From assembly GCA_964435775.1 (NCBI GenBank), contig CAYTAP010000034.1, positions 1 through 29,980 on the forward strand: a stretch of 29,980 bases of DNA, written 5' to 3'. The stretch comes from CAYTAP01 sp964435775. GTDB lineage: Bacteria; Planctomycetota; Phycisphaerae; Tepidisphaerales; Tepidisphaeraceae. Under the pieces are notes generated by a model, which was given only the letters and a program-made list of their open reading frames with translations, had not been told where the DNA came from and made no database searches. Shown one piece after another: positions 21,408 through 28,562 of this stretch. Every line of letters starts with the position of its first letter. Positions within the stretch are counted from its first letter, which is position 1. The translations under genes and the position numbers were made by a program.

Positions 21408-23873
21408 TCAGGCCAGGCGCGCGTCATCGCGCCGCGCGGCGCGATGACGCCGTCGCCTCAGGAGGATCAACGGCGCCAGCGCCAGCGCCTCCAGTTCCTC
21501 CGGTTCGGGCACCGCCGACACGACGACGCTCGTCGGCGTGTAGCTCACCTGCCACCCGGCCGGGATGTTCAACGCGTCGAACGTCCCGCGGATTGAATCG
21601 GCGGTGAGGATTGTGAAGGTGTCGCCATACGCGATGATCGCGCCGCCGAGCAATCCAACGTCTAGCGTTCCTCCCAACGTCACCGCATCGCCCGTGCCGC
21701 TGAACATGAATTTCCCGAAGTGTGCCGTGTCCATGATTTGCGATTGCAGGATTGCGCCCTGCCCAAGATTCAGCGTGCTGTCGATGAACGACAGGACACC
21801 CGGCTGGCCGGCGTCCCCGGCGCGGAGCGTTGCGCCGGTGATGTTCACGGCATAGCGCTGGATCGATCCAGCGCCGCCGAGCTCGCCGCCGGTGATGGTC
21901 GCAGCGCCCAGGGGATTGGATGCGTTGTCGGGCGCGAAATAGAGCAGTCCGTTGACGAGTGTCTTCCCCGCCGACTGACTGTATGCCCATTGATCGACTT
22001 CCCCGGCGGCGCTGATCGTCAAGACGCCGGAATTGGAGACCGTGCGCTCGGCGGTTGGGGCGTCGTTCCAATGCCCGTCGATCGTGAACGTTCCGTCGCT
22101 GGCGATGGGAAGAAGCTGCGAATCGGCCCAGCCGTGAAACGTCGCCCCGGCGGGGAGGTTCATCGCGCCGCTGTTGGTGATCGTCTGCGCGGTCGTGTTG
22201 AATGGCACAAACAGCGCCCCGTCGGCCAATGTCAGTGTGCCGGCGTTCGTCCAGGCGGAATACACCTCGATGCCGCGCCCGATCTTCACCGTGCTGCCGG
22301 AATCGAAGGTGTAATTGCCGATCGCCAGCGTGGTCGCCTTTGAAAGGTCCAGATTGGAGCCGGTGAGCAGATGTCCATCCTGCGCCGTGGCGGCAAGCGT
22401 AGCGCCGTTGGCGAGCGAGATCGCCGAGGTCGCCCTGGCGGCCGCGCCAAGGTCGAGCTCCGCCGACCCATCGACGGTGATGTTGCCGTTCAAGGTTCCC
22501 CCCAGGACGAACGTGTTGAGATCTCCGCCGCCCAGCAGGTGGACATCCCCATTGAGCGTGGCGCCGCCCGCCAAAATGAGCTTCTCCCCCGGATCGATCG
22601 AGATCGCGCGATCCCCCGCGTTGATGACGCCATTGAAATCCGTTTCCCGCGCCACCGGCTTGAGATCGATCGTCAAGCCGTGATCGAGTGTCACATCGGT
22701 CAGCGATCGCACGTGCGTGATTTGATCGGAATGAATGACGCTGCCGCCGCTGAATGACACATCGCCGTTGTCCGCGCCGCTGGCGCCGTGAATGATGCCG
22801 AAGGAAACATGATCGCCGAGCCTCGTGAAATCGAACGTCTCCCCGGCCGGTGTCGTGATGGTCCCGCCCACCTGAACGATTGTCGATGAATCGAGCGTGG
22901 CATGATCGAGCAGGGCCGTGCTGAACCCATCGAGATCGAGCTCCGCGCCGCTGGTCGCACTGATGCTCCCGGCGCCACTGAGGTTTTTGAAGAGGGCCCG
23001 GGTACCCGCGCCCTCGACGGTGATTGATCCGCTGTTCGTTGCGTTGGCCATTCCGCCGGAGATGGGAAGCTGTTCGAACACCGCGCCGTTCTTGATGGAC
23101 AGCGTGCCGCCGTTGGTGATGTCTCCGTTCACCCGGCTGTTTCCGACGCCCGACAACGAAAGGGCGCCTTGGTTGTTCACGGTGATCGCGTTGAACACCC
23201 CCGTGTCGCCCGTCCATTGCCCGGTGGCGCCGATGGTCAAATCCGCGAAGATCGCCGTCGCGCCGCCGCTCAAATTAAGCGCGCCGTTGAGCGTGAATGC
23301 CGAGCGCCCGGAGTCGAGCATCCTGTGGCTGAACCCCAATCCGCTGGAGACGCCGCTCGTGATGTTCCAGACATACCCCGCGCCATAGGTGGTGGGGGCG
23401 CTGGGGCTGAAGACGCTGTAGGCGCCTTGCGTGATGTTGGCGTTGAGCGTCAGGGTGTTGCTCGTGAACATCGCGGCGGTCGAACTCTGCGCCCCCGGCT
23501 GAACCCCCAGCACGATGCCCACGCCCGGATCGAACTCAATGAGCGAGCCGGCCACCAGAATCTCCGACGACGACGGATCGGTCCCGGCCACCAGGTTGAG
23601 GTTCACCTTGCTGCGGATCGATCCGACGAGCGACTGGTTTCCATTCAGCGTGACAGTCAGGCTCGAAGGGTTGGTGAAGGTGACGCCGCCATGATCGTAG
23701 CCAAGATAAACATCATCATGGTGAATCGGGATGTTGTTGCTCCAATTCGCGTCGATGTTCCAGTCGCCGCCTGAGGTGTTGGTGAAGTAATCGTCGCCTC
23801 GCGCCGGTGTCGTCCCGAGAAAGTTCAAACCGCAACTCATCCCCGCAACCAATGCAATCGATATGGCGCGCAT
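21408..23873 (-). CDS. Large PEP-CTERM-like beta-strand repeat protein
   Basis: 821-aa exported protein. ATG 23873 gives a signal peptide (MRAISIALVAGMSCGLNFLG, ending near TPARG), with GGGAG about 10 nt upstream. The mature part starts with DDYFTNTSGGDWNIDANWSNNIP, typical of autotransporter-like and PEP-CTERM beta-repeat proteins. It continues with many G-x-L-x-L-x-G and N-x-G-x-L/I-T repeats predicted to form a beta-helix. The C-terminus (VPEPEELEALALAPLILLRRRRHR) is a PEP-CTERM signal with unusual acidic residues just after PEP. The final codons coincide with a 30-bp perfect palindrome, so the tail after RRRR may be repeat-derived. Likely a surface or matrix protein handled by an exosortase encoded elsewhere. 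Specific function unknown. Confidence 0.85.
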   Translation of the reverse strand: MRAISIALVAGMSCGLNFLGTTPARGDDYFTNTSGGDWNIDANWSNNIPIHHDDVYLGYDHGGVTFTNPSSLTVTLNGNQSLVGSIRSKVNLNLVAGTDPSSSEILVAGSLIEFDPGVGIVLGVQPGAQSSTAAMFTSNTLTLNANITQGAYSVFSPSAPTTYGAGYVWNITSGVSSGLGFSHRMLDSGRSAFTLNGALNLSGGATAIFADLTIGATGQWTGDTGVFNAITVNNQGALSLSGVGNSRVNGDITNGGTLSIKNGAVFEQLPISGGMANATNSGSITVEGAGTRALFKNLSGAGSISATSGAELDLDGFSTALLDHATLDSSTIVQVGGTITTPAGETFDFTRLGDHVSFGIIHGASGADNGDVSFSGGSVIHSDQITHVRSLTDVTLDHGLTIDLKPVARETDFNGVINAGDRAISIDPGEKLILAGGATLNGDVHLLGGGDLNTFVLGGTLNGNITVDGSAELDLGAAARATSAISLANGATLAATAQDGHLLTGSNLDLSKATTLAIGNYTFDSGSTVKIGRGIEVYSAWTNAGTLTLADGALFVPFNTTAQTITNSGAMNLPAGATFHGWADSQLLPIASDGTFTIDGHWNDAPTAERTVSNSGVLTISAAGEVDQWAYSQSAGKTLVNGLLYFAPDNASNPLGAATITGGELGGAGSIQRYAVNITGATLRAGDAGQPGVLSFIDSTLNLGQGAILQSQIMDTAHFGKFMFSGTGDAVTLGGTLDVGLLGGAIIAYGDTFTILTADSIRGTFDALNIPAGWQVSYTPTSVVVSAVPEPEELEALALAPLILLRRRRHRAARRDDARLA
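21421..21450. repeat. 30-bp perfect palindrome
   Basis: GCGTCATCGCGCCGC is followed directly by its exact reverse complement. It overlaps the last codons of the PEP-CTERM gene ending at 21408 and encodes roughly HRAARRDDA. No U-tract follows on the - strand, so it is not a textbook terminator. Confidence 0.9.
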
Positions 23874-23940
23874 CGTCACCTGGCTCCCTTGTTCACACTC
23901 CTTGTCATCCCCCAACGCTCATGCGCCCACCAATCGCCGA

Positions 23941-24192
23941 TCAATCGACCTGCCGCTGAGTAAATCCCTCGGCGCGGTAGCCGGCCTGCGTGATCGCCTC
24001 CATCAATTGCGCGATCGTGACCGACCCCTGCGTGTACAGCACCGACGCCTGCCCGCTTGGCAGGTCCACTTCAACCTCGTGGACGCCGGGGAAGACGCTC
24101 AACGCCTTTTGAACCGCCTGCTCGCACTTGTGGCAGTGCATCCCCTTCACACGAATCACAACAAGATGGTCTTGTCCAACATCCTGCGACAT
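23941..24192 (-). CDS. Heavy-metal-associated (HMA) domain protein, CopZ-like
   Basis: 83-aa cytoplasmic ferredoxin-like metallochaperone. It binds Cu(I) or another soft metal through the GMHCHKC motif (C20 and C23). The rest fits the HMA pattern: VIRVKGMHCHKCEQAVQKAL, then PGVHEVEVDLPSGQASVLY and LMEAITQAGYRAEG. ATG 24192 is supported by GGGAG 8 nt upstream; the longer frame to 24222 is not needed. It stands alone upstream of the PEP-CTERM gene on the same strand. With the CDF transporter and the RND pump it shows that the wider region handles metals, although the three are not one operon. Whether it delivers to an ATPase or is regulatory cannot be told. Confidence 0.93.
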   Translation of the reverse strand: MSQDVGQDHLVVIRVKGMHCHKCEQAVQKALSVFPGVHEVEVDLPSGQASVLYTQGSVTIAQLMEAITQAGYRAEGFTQRQVD

Positions 24193-24438
24193 AAGAGTCT
24201 CCCAATCTCTTGCCCTGACCACACCCCTTCGGCCAATGCCCTCATGCCAAACGCTTCGCTCCCAAGATAGGCTTTCCGGGGCGGCGCGGCAATGTTAAAG
24301 TGCTTCATTTTTATCAAGCCCACGTGGGCATGGTTTGCCGACCATTGGAGCACCAGCATCAAGGTGGGGCTGTTTATTCGCGGGCGTTTCTTCCTTATGA
24401 TATGCCGGGGGCGATAGGGGTGCTGAAGAAAGTGGATC

Positions 24439-25224
24439 ATGCCTGAACCGACATTGAAGGAACTCCTCGCGGTCGCCGCGGACATCGCTTACATGGCCGG
24501 GCGTCGGACGCTCGCTTATTTCAACAACGGCGTGGCCGTTGAAGACAAGGCGGATGACACCCCCGTCACCATTGCCGACAAGGAGGCCGAACGCCTCATC
24601 CGCGAGCAGGTGGCCAGGTATTATCCCACCCATGCGATCCTCGGTGAAGAGCAGGGCGAAACCGCCGGCGACAAACGATACAAGTGGATCATCGATCCCA
24701 TCGACGGCACCAAGAGCTTCATCCACGGCGTGCCGATGTATGGCACGCTGATCGGCATTGAAGTGGACGGTCGCCCGCGCGTCGGCGCTGCGTATCTGCC
24801 GGCGACCGATGAAATGGTCCTTGCCGCCGAAGGTCATGGATGCACCCACAACGGTCGGCGGGCGCGGGTCTCATCCATCTCCCAACTGAATCAGGCAACG
24901 CTTCTGACCAGTTCCTTCGTCACCTGCGCCGAACGATCCGACGCCTTTGAAAAACTCGCCGCGCAAGCCAGGCTTGTCCGCGGCTGGGGCGACTGCTACG
25001 GCTATCTCATGTTGGCGACCGCCCGGGCGGACATCATGCTCGATCCCAAACTCAACCCCTGGGATTGCGCCGCGCTGATGCTCATCATCACCGAAGCCGG
25101 TGGCCGCTTCTCCAGTTGGAACGGCGAAGTCTCCATCTACGGCGGCGACGGCGTCGCATGCAACGCCGCCCTGTATGACACAGTGATCCAAGTCCTGCGC
25201 AACGAAAAGCGCCGGGGGCATTGA
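24439..25224 (+). CDS. hisN: Inositol-monophosphatase-family phosphatase (HisN-like)
   Basis: 261-aa Mg2+-dependent, Li+-sensitive phosphatase fold. Motifs in order: ILGEEQGE (E70, E71), WIIDPIDGTKSFIHG (D86, D89, T91) and NPWDCAALMLIITEAGG (D209), the complete metal-binding set of the family. DGTKSFIHGVPMYGTLIG and the overall length are closest to the histidinol-phosphatase (HisN) subgroup, which makes L-histidinol from its phosphate. Inositol-1-phosphatase or CysQ-type activity remains possible. The gene stands alone between the divergent HMA gene and the convergent YcfL-like gene, with no other his gene in view. The 246-bp gap 24193-24438 should hold both divergent promoters; I could not assign them firmly. 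Confidence 0.88.
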   Translation: MPEPTLKELLAVAADIAYMAGRRTLAYFNNGVAVEDKADDTPVTIADKEAERLIREQVARYYPTHAILGEEQGETAGDKRYKWIIDPIDGTKSFIHGVPMYGTLIGIEVDGRPRVGAAYLPATDEMVLAAEGHGCTHNGRRARVSSISQLNQATLLTSSFVTCAERSDAFEKLAAQARLVRGWGDCYGYLMLATARADIMLDPKLNPWDCAALMLIITEAGGRFSSWNGEVSIYGGDGVACNAALYDTVIQVLRNEKRRGH

Positions 25225-25299
25225 TTCAAGTGGCATGGGCGACGGCGTCCATGTTGCGTTGGCGGTTGCGGGCCGTTCTCCATCACGGGGCATTCTCCA

Positions 25300-25731
25300 T
25301 TACTTGGCATAGCGCAGATCAAGCTGGAAATCCGTCGCGGCGTTGGTGGTGCTGTTGAAGATGATGCTGTCGGGGACGTTGGGGGCGAGCACCTTGTCCT
25401 TCCAATGGCTGGACCAGATATCCTGGCCGTTGCGATCGACGAAGCGGTAGCGGTAGTCGATGATCATCTGCCGGTCGCGGGTGGAACGAATGGGGACCTG
25501 GATGTGCAAAAGCCCGGCCTCGTCGCGGGTGGCGATGGGGATGCCGACGGCCGTTGAGCGTTGCAAATCCTTGTCCACATACATGATCTGCGAGGGGGCG
25601 TAGGGGTCTTGTCGGCCTTGGATGGGGGCTTTGACGCCACAGCCGCCGATGAAGAGCAGAAGGGCGATGGAGGGCGTCAATAAGGATGAAGGATGAAGGA
25701 TGAAGGATGAGGGGAGTTTGAAGCGAATCAT
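25300..25731 (-). CDS. YcfL-like (DUF1425) lipoprotein
   Basis: 143-aa lipoprotein with signal MIRFKLPSSFILHPSSLLTPSIALLLFIGGC, lipobox LFIGGC. The mature part (LLHIQVPIRSTRDRQMIIDYRYRFVDRNGQDIWSSHWKDKVL) matches the Ig-like DUF1425/YcfL pattern. In E. coli ycfL sits next to lpoB, and here LpoB-like genes lie 2 kb away, which supports the call. ATG 25731 is preceded by AGGAT 8 nt upstream. Oddity: the n-region of the signal peptide is encoded by a (GGATGAA)n heptamer repeat, giving SSFILHPSS, the same peptide as in the RND pump. The exact role is unknown; a cell-envelope or peptidoglycan-synthesis helper is an inference from context. Confidence 0.8.
   Translation of the reverse strand: MIRFKLPSSFILHPSSLLTPSIALLLFIGGCGVKAPIQGRQDPYAPSQIMYVDKDLQRSTAVGIPIATRDEAGLLHIQVPIRSTRDRQMIIDYRYRFVDRNGQDIWSSHWKDKVLAPNVPDSIIFNSTTNAATDFQLDLRYAK
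25684..25710. repeat. (GGATGAA)n heptamer repeat in a lipoprotein signal sequence
   Basis: Three full GGATGAA units and a fourth ending GGATGA. Read on the - strand within the gene starting at 25731 they encode SSFILHPSS. It corresponds to one arm of the inverted element at 2751-2828. Confidence 0.88.
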
Positions 25732-25794
25732 AGTGTGATCCTTTTTTGGAAATTCAAAGGGCATAATTACCGACGCTATGGAACTGACTGCCGG

Positions 25795-26829
25795 TCAGGG
25801 GGCCGGGGCGACGGGGTGGGTTGAAGGCGTTGCTGGGGGAGCGGGTATCGCCGATGCGGGCGCGGCTGGTTCGGCCGATGGCGGCGGTGGGGCGTTAAGC
25901 CACGTTTGCGTCATGTCATCCATCAGCTTCGCCGCCAGATAACGGGTGTATTTGTTGATCTGCACCTTGTCCAGGGGCGGGGGGACATCGACAACCGCCT
26001 GCCCGATGGACTGCCCGCCGTGCAGGCTGATCGCCTCGGCGACCATCCGCACCTCCACGCCCTGCGGCGTCTGGCGGGTGGGATGGGCTTGCACCTGGAT
26101 GAGAATGTCGGCGTCGAGCCGCCGCGCGATTTCCGCTGTTGATTGCGGCCGGCCGCTTTGCAGGTCCTTGATCTGTTCGTCGCTCAGTCGTCCGCGCGCC
26201 ATGGTGGGGGAAATGACCGTCACGGCGCCGTTGGAGCGAATCCAGTCGGTCATGATTGTTTCGACGGCCTGGTAGTCGAGGCTTTTCGCCCAGACTTCAT
26301 CATATTCGCCGGGCTTGAGGTAGACTGCGGTTCGTTCGTGATATTCGCCGGGGCCCTGGGTTTGGAAGCGGTCGGATGTTTTTTCGCGGGTGCGGGTGTA
26401 ATACCCCTCGCGCGTCGTGCGCTCGGTGCGGTCAACGGTCATGCCGGTGGTCGCGGTCCGCGAATGCTCGACGCTCACGAGCGGCAATTGATCGGTCACG
26501 GGGATGATGTTCCCTTCGAGGGTGCGGTTGACGAAGAGCACGATTCGCGGCGCGCCGACCTGCCGATAGGTCTGGACGAATTGCCCTTCGCCGGGGAGTT
26601 CCTGCTTGATGATTTGCTCATTGGGAAATGGGCGATCATCAACAGCCGTCTGAGGGGGAAGCGGCTTCTGGGGCGCGGTTTCCCGAATCATCGACTGGTT
26701 GGAGTTCGCGGGAATCGCCACCCGCGCAACGGGCTGTGATGCGCAGCCGGTCCCGGCGATGATCCCGATCAGGGTCATACCGATGCCGGCCAGGATCGGC
26801 CGGGTCCGCGATGAAGTCATGATTGGCAC
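25795..26829 (-). CDS. Lipoprotein with CsgG/LpoB-like fold (function unknown)
   Basis: 344-aa lipoprotein. GTG 26829 is chosen because AGGAGG lies 7 nt upstream; ATG 26820 is 9 nt further in. The lipobox is AGTGC with Cys at 29. Core segments such as RIVLFVNRTLEGN, AVETIMTDWIRSNGAVTVIS, ADILIQVQAHPTR and VEVRMVAEAISLHGG follow the strand-helix order of the CsgG/LpoB/TolB-N type of domain. A middle insert rich in charged residues (about 130-180, TERTTREGYYTRTREKT) and a Pro/Ala-rich tail (about 310-344) are extra. It is 63 nt upstream of the YcfL-like gene on the same strand and probably co-transcribed with it. The fold assignment is by pattern and should be treated as tentative. Confidence 0.72.
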   Translation of the reverse strand: MPIMTSSRTRPILAGIGMTLIGIIAGTGCASQPVARVAIPANSNQSMIRETAPQKPLPPQTAVDDRPFPNEQIIKQELPGEGQFVQTYRQVGAPRIVLFVNRTLEGNIIPVTDQLPLVSVEHSRTATTGMTVDRTERTTREGYYTRTREKTSDRFQTQGPGEYHERTAVYLKPGEYDEVWAKSLDYQAVETIMTDWIRSNGAVTVISPTMARGRLSDEQIKDLQSGRPQSTAEIARRLDADILIQVQAHPTRQTPQGVEVRMVAEAISLHGGQSIGQAVVDVPPPLDKVQINKYTRYLAAKLMDDMTQTWLNAPPPPSAEPAAPASAIPAPPATPSTHPVAPAP

Positions 26830-27138
26830 GTTGAAACCTCCTGGGGAGTGGGAAAGACTTATCCATTTCGACGACCACAGTAGGGGCGGCTTCAGCCGCC
26901 GTGCGCCGCGAGAGACGGCGGCTGAAGCGGCCCCTACGGCCACTGTAGGCTATGCTTGGTCCATCATTGCATCCTTCGTCCTCGGTAAGACACGCGCTGG
27001 GCACAAATGGTTGGACACCATCTTTTTCCCTTGGCGCGTGTCTGATGGTGCGCCATCGGGTTTGCCGGGTCCGGCGTTCATGCGTATCGTACAATCGGCG
27101 GCAGGATAAGATAAGGGATATTCAAGGAGAACATCCGC
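26830..27138. other. Divergent intergenic region (309 bp) with palindrome copy f
   Basis: Separates the - strand CsgG/LpoB-like gene from the + strand LpoB-like gene. It holds a family-1 palindrome (26880-26937) and must contain both divergent promoters. A TACAAT hexamer near 27090 is the best -10 candidate for the + strand, but no well-spaced -35 was found. No gene or RNA was recognised. Confidence 0.7.
26880..26937. repeat. Nested palindrome, family 1, copy f
   Basis: Starts GTAGGGGCGGCTTCAGCC and ends with the inverted arm closing CCCCTAC with one mismatch. Both arms are nearly identical to copy e at 14341-14397, while the spacer differs. Confidence 0.92.
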
Positions 27139-27726
27139 ATGTTTCAATTCACACGAGTGTTGCGGGCGCAACGGGCGCTGGTGGTTGTTGGGCTCCTGGC
27201 GGGGATCGCCGGGTGCAAGTCATACGCCAACCAGCGACCACCGGTCGATCAGTTGGATTCCCGCGACAAGGGGATTCAGAGCAAGGATCTGGTCAATGTC
27301 ACTGACGAAATGACGGCCAGCCTCCTGAGCAACATCCCCCTGAACACCAGCCAGACGCAGTGGACGATCGTGACGACGAACACCGAAAATGACACCTCCA
27401 AGCGCGCCAATTACGACATCTTCATCGACCGGCTGAAAACAAATCTGTTCAAGCAGAGCAACGGCCGGGTGACGTTGATTCAGAACAAGGTGAAATACAA
27501 CCAGCTTCGCAGCGATGAACTGGACACGCCGACGGACACGTTTGGGCAAACCGCCGGGGGCGTCGGACCGAACGGCCGAATCCAGCCGGATTACGCCCTC
27601 ACGGGCAAGGTGCAGGACATGCCCAATCGGGGGACGAACACGTTTCGCTTTGAGTTCACGCTGACGAACCTGAAAAACGGGACGCTGGCATGGACGAACG
27701 ATTACCTCGTGAAGGTGGCGCGGTGA
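27139..27726 (+). CDS. LpoB-like lipoprotein 1 (putative penicillin-binding-protein activator)
   Basis: 195-aa lipoprotein, lipobox LAGIAGC with Cys at 26. The mature part follows the LpoB pattern: QSKDLVNVTDEMTASLLSNIPL, WTIVTTNTENDTSKRANYDIFIDRLKTNLF, VTLIQNKVKYNQLR, PDYALTGKVQDM and FRFEFTLTNLKNGTLAWTNDYLVK. In Enterobacteria LpoB crosses the periplasm from the outer membrane to activate PBP1b. Whether this protein does the same here is unknown. AGGAG lies 9 nt before ATG 27139. A second LpoB-like gene follows immediately on the same strand. Confidence 0.85.
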   Translation: MFQFTRVLRAQRALVVVGLLAGIAGCKSYANQRPPVDQLDSRDKGIQSKDLVNVTDEMTASLLSNIPLNTSQTQWTIVTTNTENDTSKRANYDIFIDRLKTNLFKQSNGRVTLIQNKVKYNQLRSDELDTPTDTFGQTAGGVGPNGRIQPDYALTGKVQDMPNRGTNTFRFEFTLTNLKNGTLAWTNDYLVKVAR

Positions 27727-27743
27727 GGGATTACAGACACGCG

Positions 27744-28412
27744 ATGGCGAGGGATGCGGTTTCGTGGCATGGGCGGCTCGCCCATGGCTTGAAGACCACG
27801 GGCGGGCCGCCCGTGCCACGTCGAAGGCTTGCGTCACTTCGAAAGGTTTTGGGCCTTGGCTTCATGCTCCTCGGTCTCGCGCCGCTGCTGTGTGGCTGCG
27901 CGTCGGCGGTGTCGGCGGGGCAGAATGCGGCGCTCGATGGGACTGATCTCGTGAACATGACCGACCAGATGGCCGCGAGCATCGCGGCGGATCCGGAGGT
28001 GCGGGAGGCGGTCCGCGAACACGGGAAGCTTGTGGTCGTCGTGCAGCCGGTGGTCAACATGATGACGGCCGAGGTTTTGCCCCGCGGTCCGGCCGAGGCG
28101 TTCACTGGCCGCGTGCGCTCGCTCCTGGCCAACCATGACCCGGACAGCTTCACCTGGGTGATGAACCGCGACGCCTATTACCGGTTGCGAAACAGCGAGC
28201 GTGATTATGACCTCGGGCAGAATCCCGATCGAGTCCAACCGGAATATGCCCTGACGGCCAAGTTCAGCTCACTGACCAAGGAAACCAAGGACCGTCGCAG
28301 CAGCTATTACCTGTGCGTGTATGAATTGACGAATCTGCACAATGCAAAGGTGCTCTGGACGGACAAGTTTGAGGTGAAAAAGACAGCCGTCGGCGGCGGA
28401 ATTCTGGACTGA
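27744..28412 (+). CDS. LpoB-like lipoprotein 2
   Basis: Second LpoB-type protein, about 222 aa from ATG 27744. Shared features with the preceding protein: DGTDLVNMTDQMAASIAA, KLVVVVQPVVNMMTAEV, FTWVMNRDAYYRLR, PEYALTAKFSSL, YYLCVYELTNLHNAKVLWTDKFEVK. The lipobox is LLCGC after a hydrophobic run. The start is uncertain because a family-1 palindrome (27763-27820) lies in the 5' end. ATG 27744 (GAGGG 14 nt upstream) reads through the palindrome and gives an over-long n-region. GTG 27816, inside the palindrome, gives a normal signal peptide (MPRRRLASLRKVLGLGF) but has no Shine-Dalgarno signal. The insertion may have displaced the original start. The mature protein is the same either way. Probably co-transcribed with LpoB-like 1. 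Confidence 0.8.
   Translation: MARDAVSWHGRLAHGLKTTGGPPVPRRRLASLRKVLGLGFMLLGLAPLLCGCASAVSAGQNAALDGTDLVNMTDQMAASIAADPEVREAVREHGKLVVVVQPVVNMMTAEVLPRGPAEAFTGRVRSLLANHDPDSFTWVMNRDAYYRLRNSERDYDLGQNPDRVQPEYALTAKFSSLTKETKDRRSSYYLCVYELTNLHNAKVLWTDKFEVKKTAVGGGILD
27763..27820. repeat. Nested palindrome (family 1 variant), copy g, at the 5' end of LpoB-like gene 2
   Basis: Outer ends CGTGGCA and TGCCACG are inverted. The inner hairpins are CATGGGCG..CGCCCATG and ACGGGCGGGCCGCCCGT. It has the same two-hairpin design as the other copies but with GTGGCA instead of GTAGGG ends. Confidence 0.8.
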
Positions 28413-28441
28413 GTACGCCGCAATGTTTGTCGTTGCGGGGT

Positions 28442-28474
28442 GATTTTCGATTTTTGATTTTTGATTTGCGATTG
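28442..28474. repeat. (GATTTTT)n heptamer repeat
   Basis: About 4.7 units of a 7-bp repeat (GATTTTC, GATTTTT twice, GATTTGC, GATTG) in the gap 28413-28562. It is AT-rich in a GC-rich genome. It has the same period as the GGATGAA repeats but an unrelated sequence. Confidence 0.8.
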
Positions 28475-28488
28475 AAAGACGGGTGCGC

Positions 28489-28529
28489 GACGGACCCTAC
28501 TGGGTCATGGTCCGCGGGGCGGACCCTAC
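28489..28529. repeat. Partial family-1 palindrome, copy h
   Basis: GGTCCGC (28509-28515) pairs with GCGGACC (28519-28525), followed by CTAC. This matches the right half of copy d at 9546-9616. A small GACCCTACTGGGTC hairpin precedes it, so it looks like a decayed or rearranged copy. Confidence 0.7.
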
Positions 28530-28562
28530 GAAAGCAAGGGATTGCAGCAGAGCTGTGTGGCG

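Noticed and set aside
24160..24180. ACAAGA-TGG-TCTTGT palindrome resembling the LacI operator
   Set aside because: It lies inside the HMA coding sequence, has a 3-bp centre and different half-sites, and is unrelated to a promoter.
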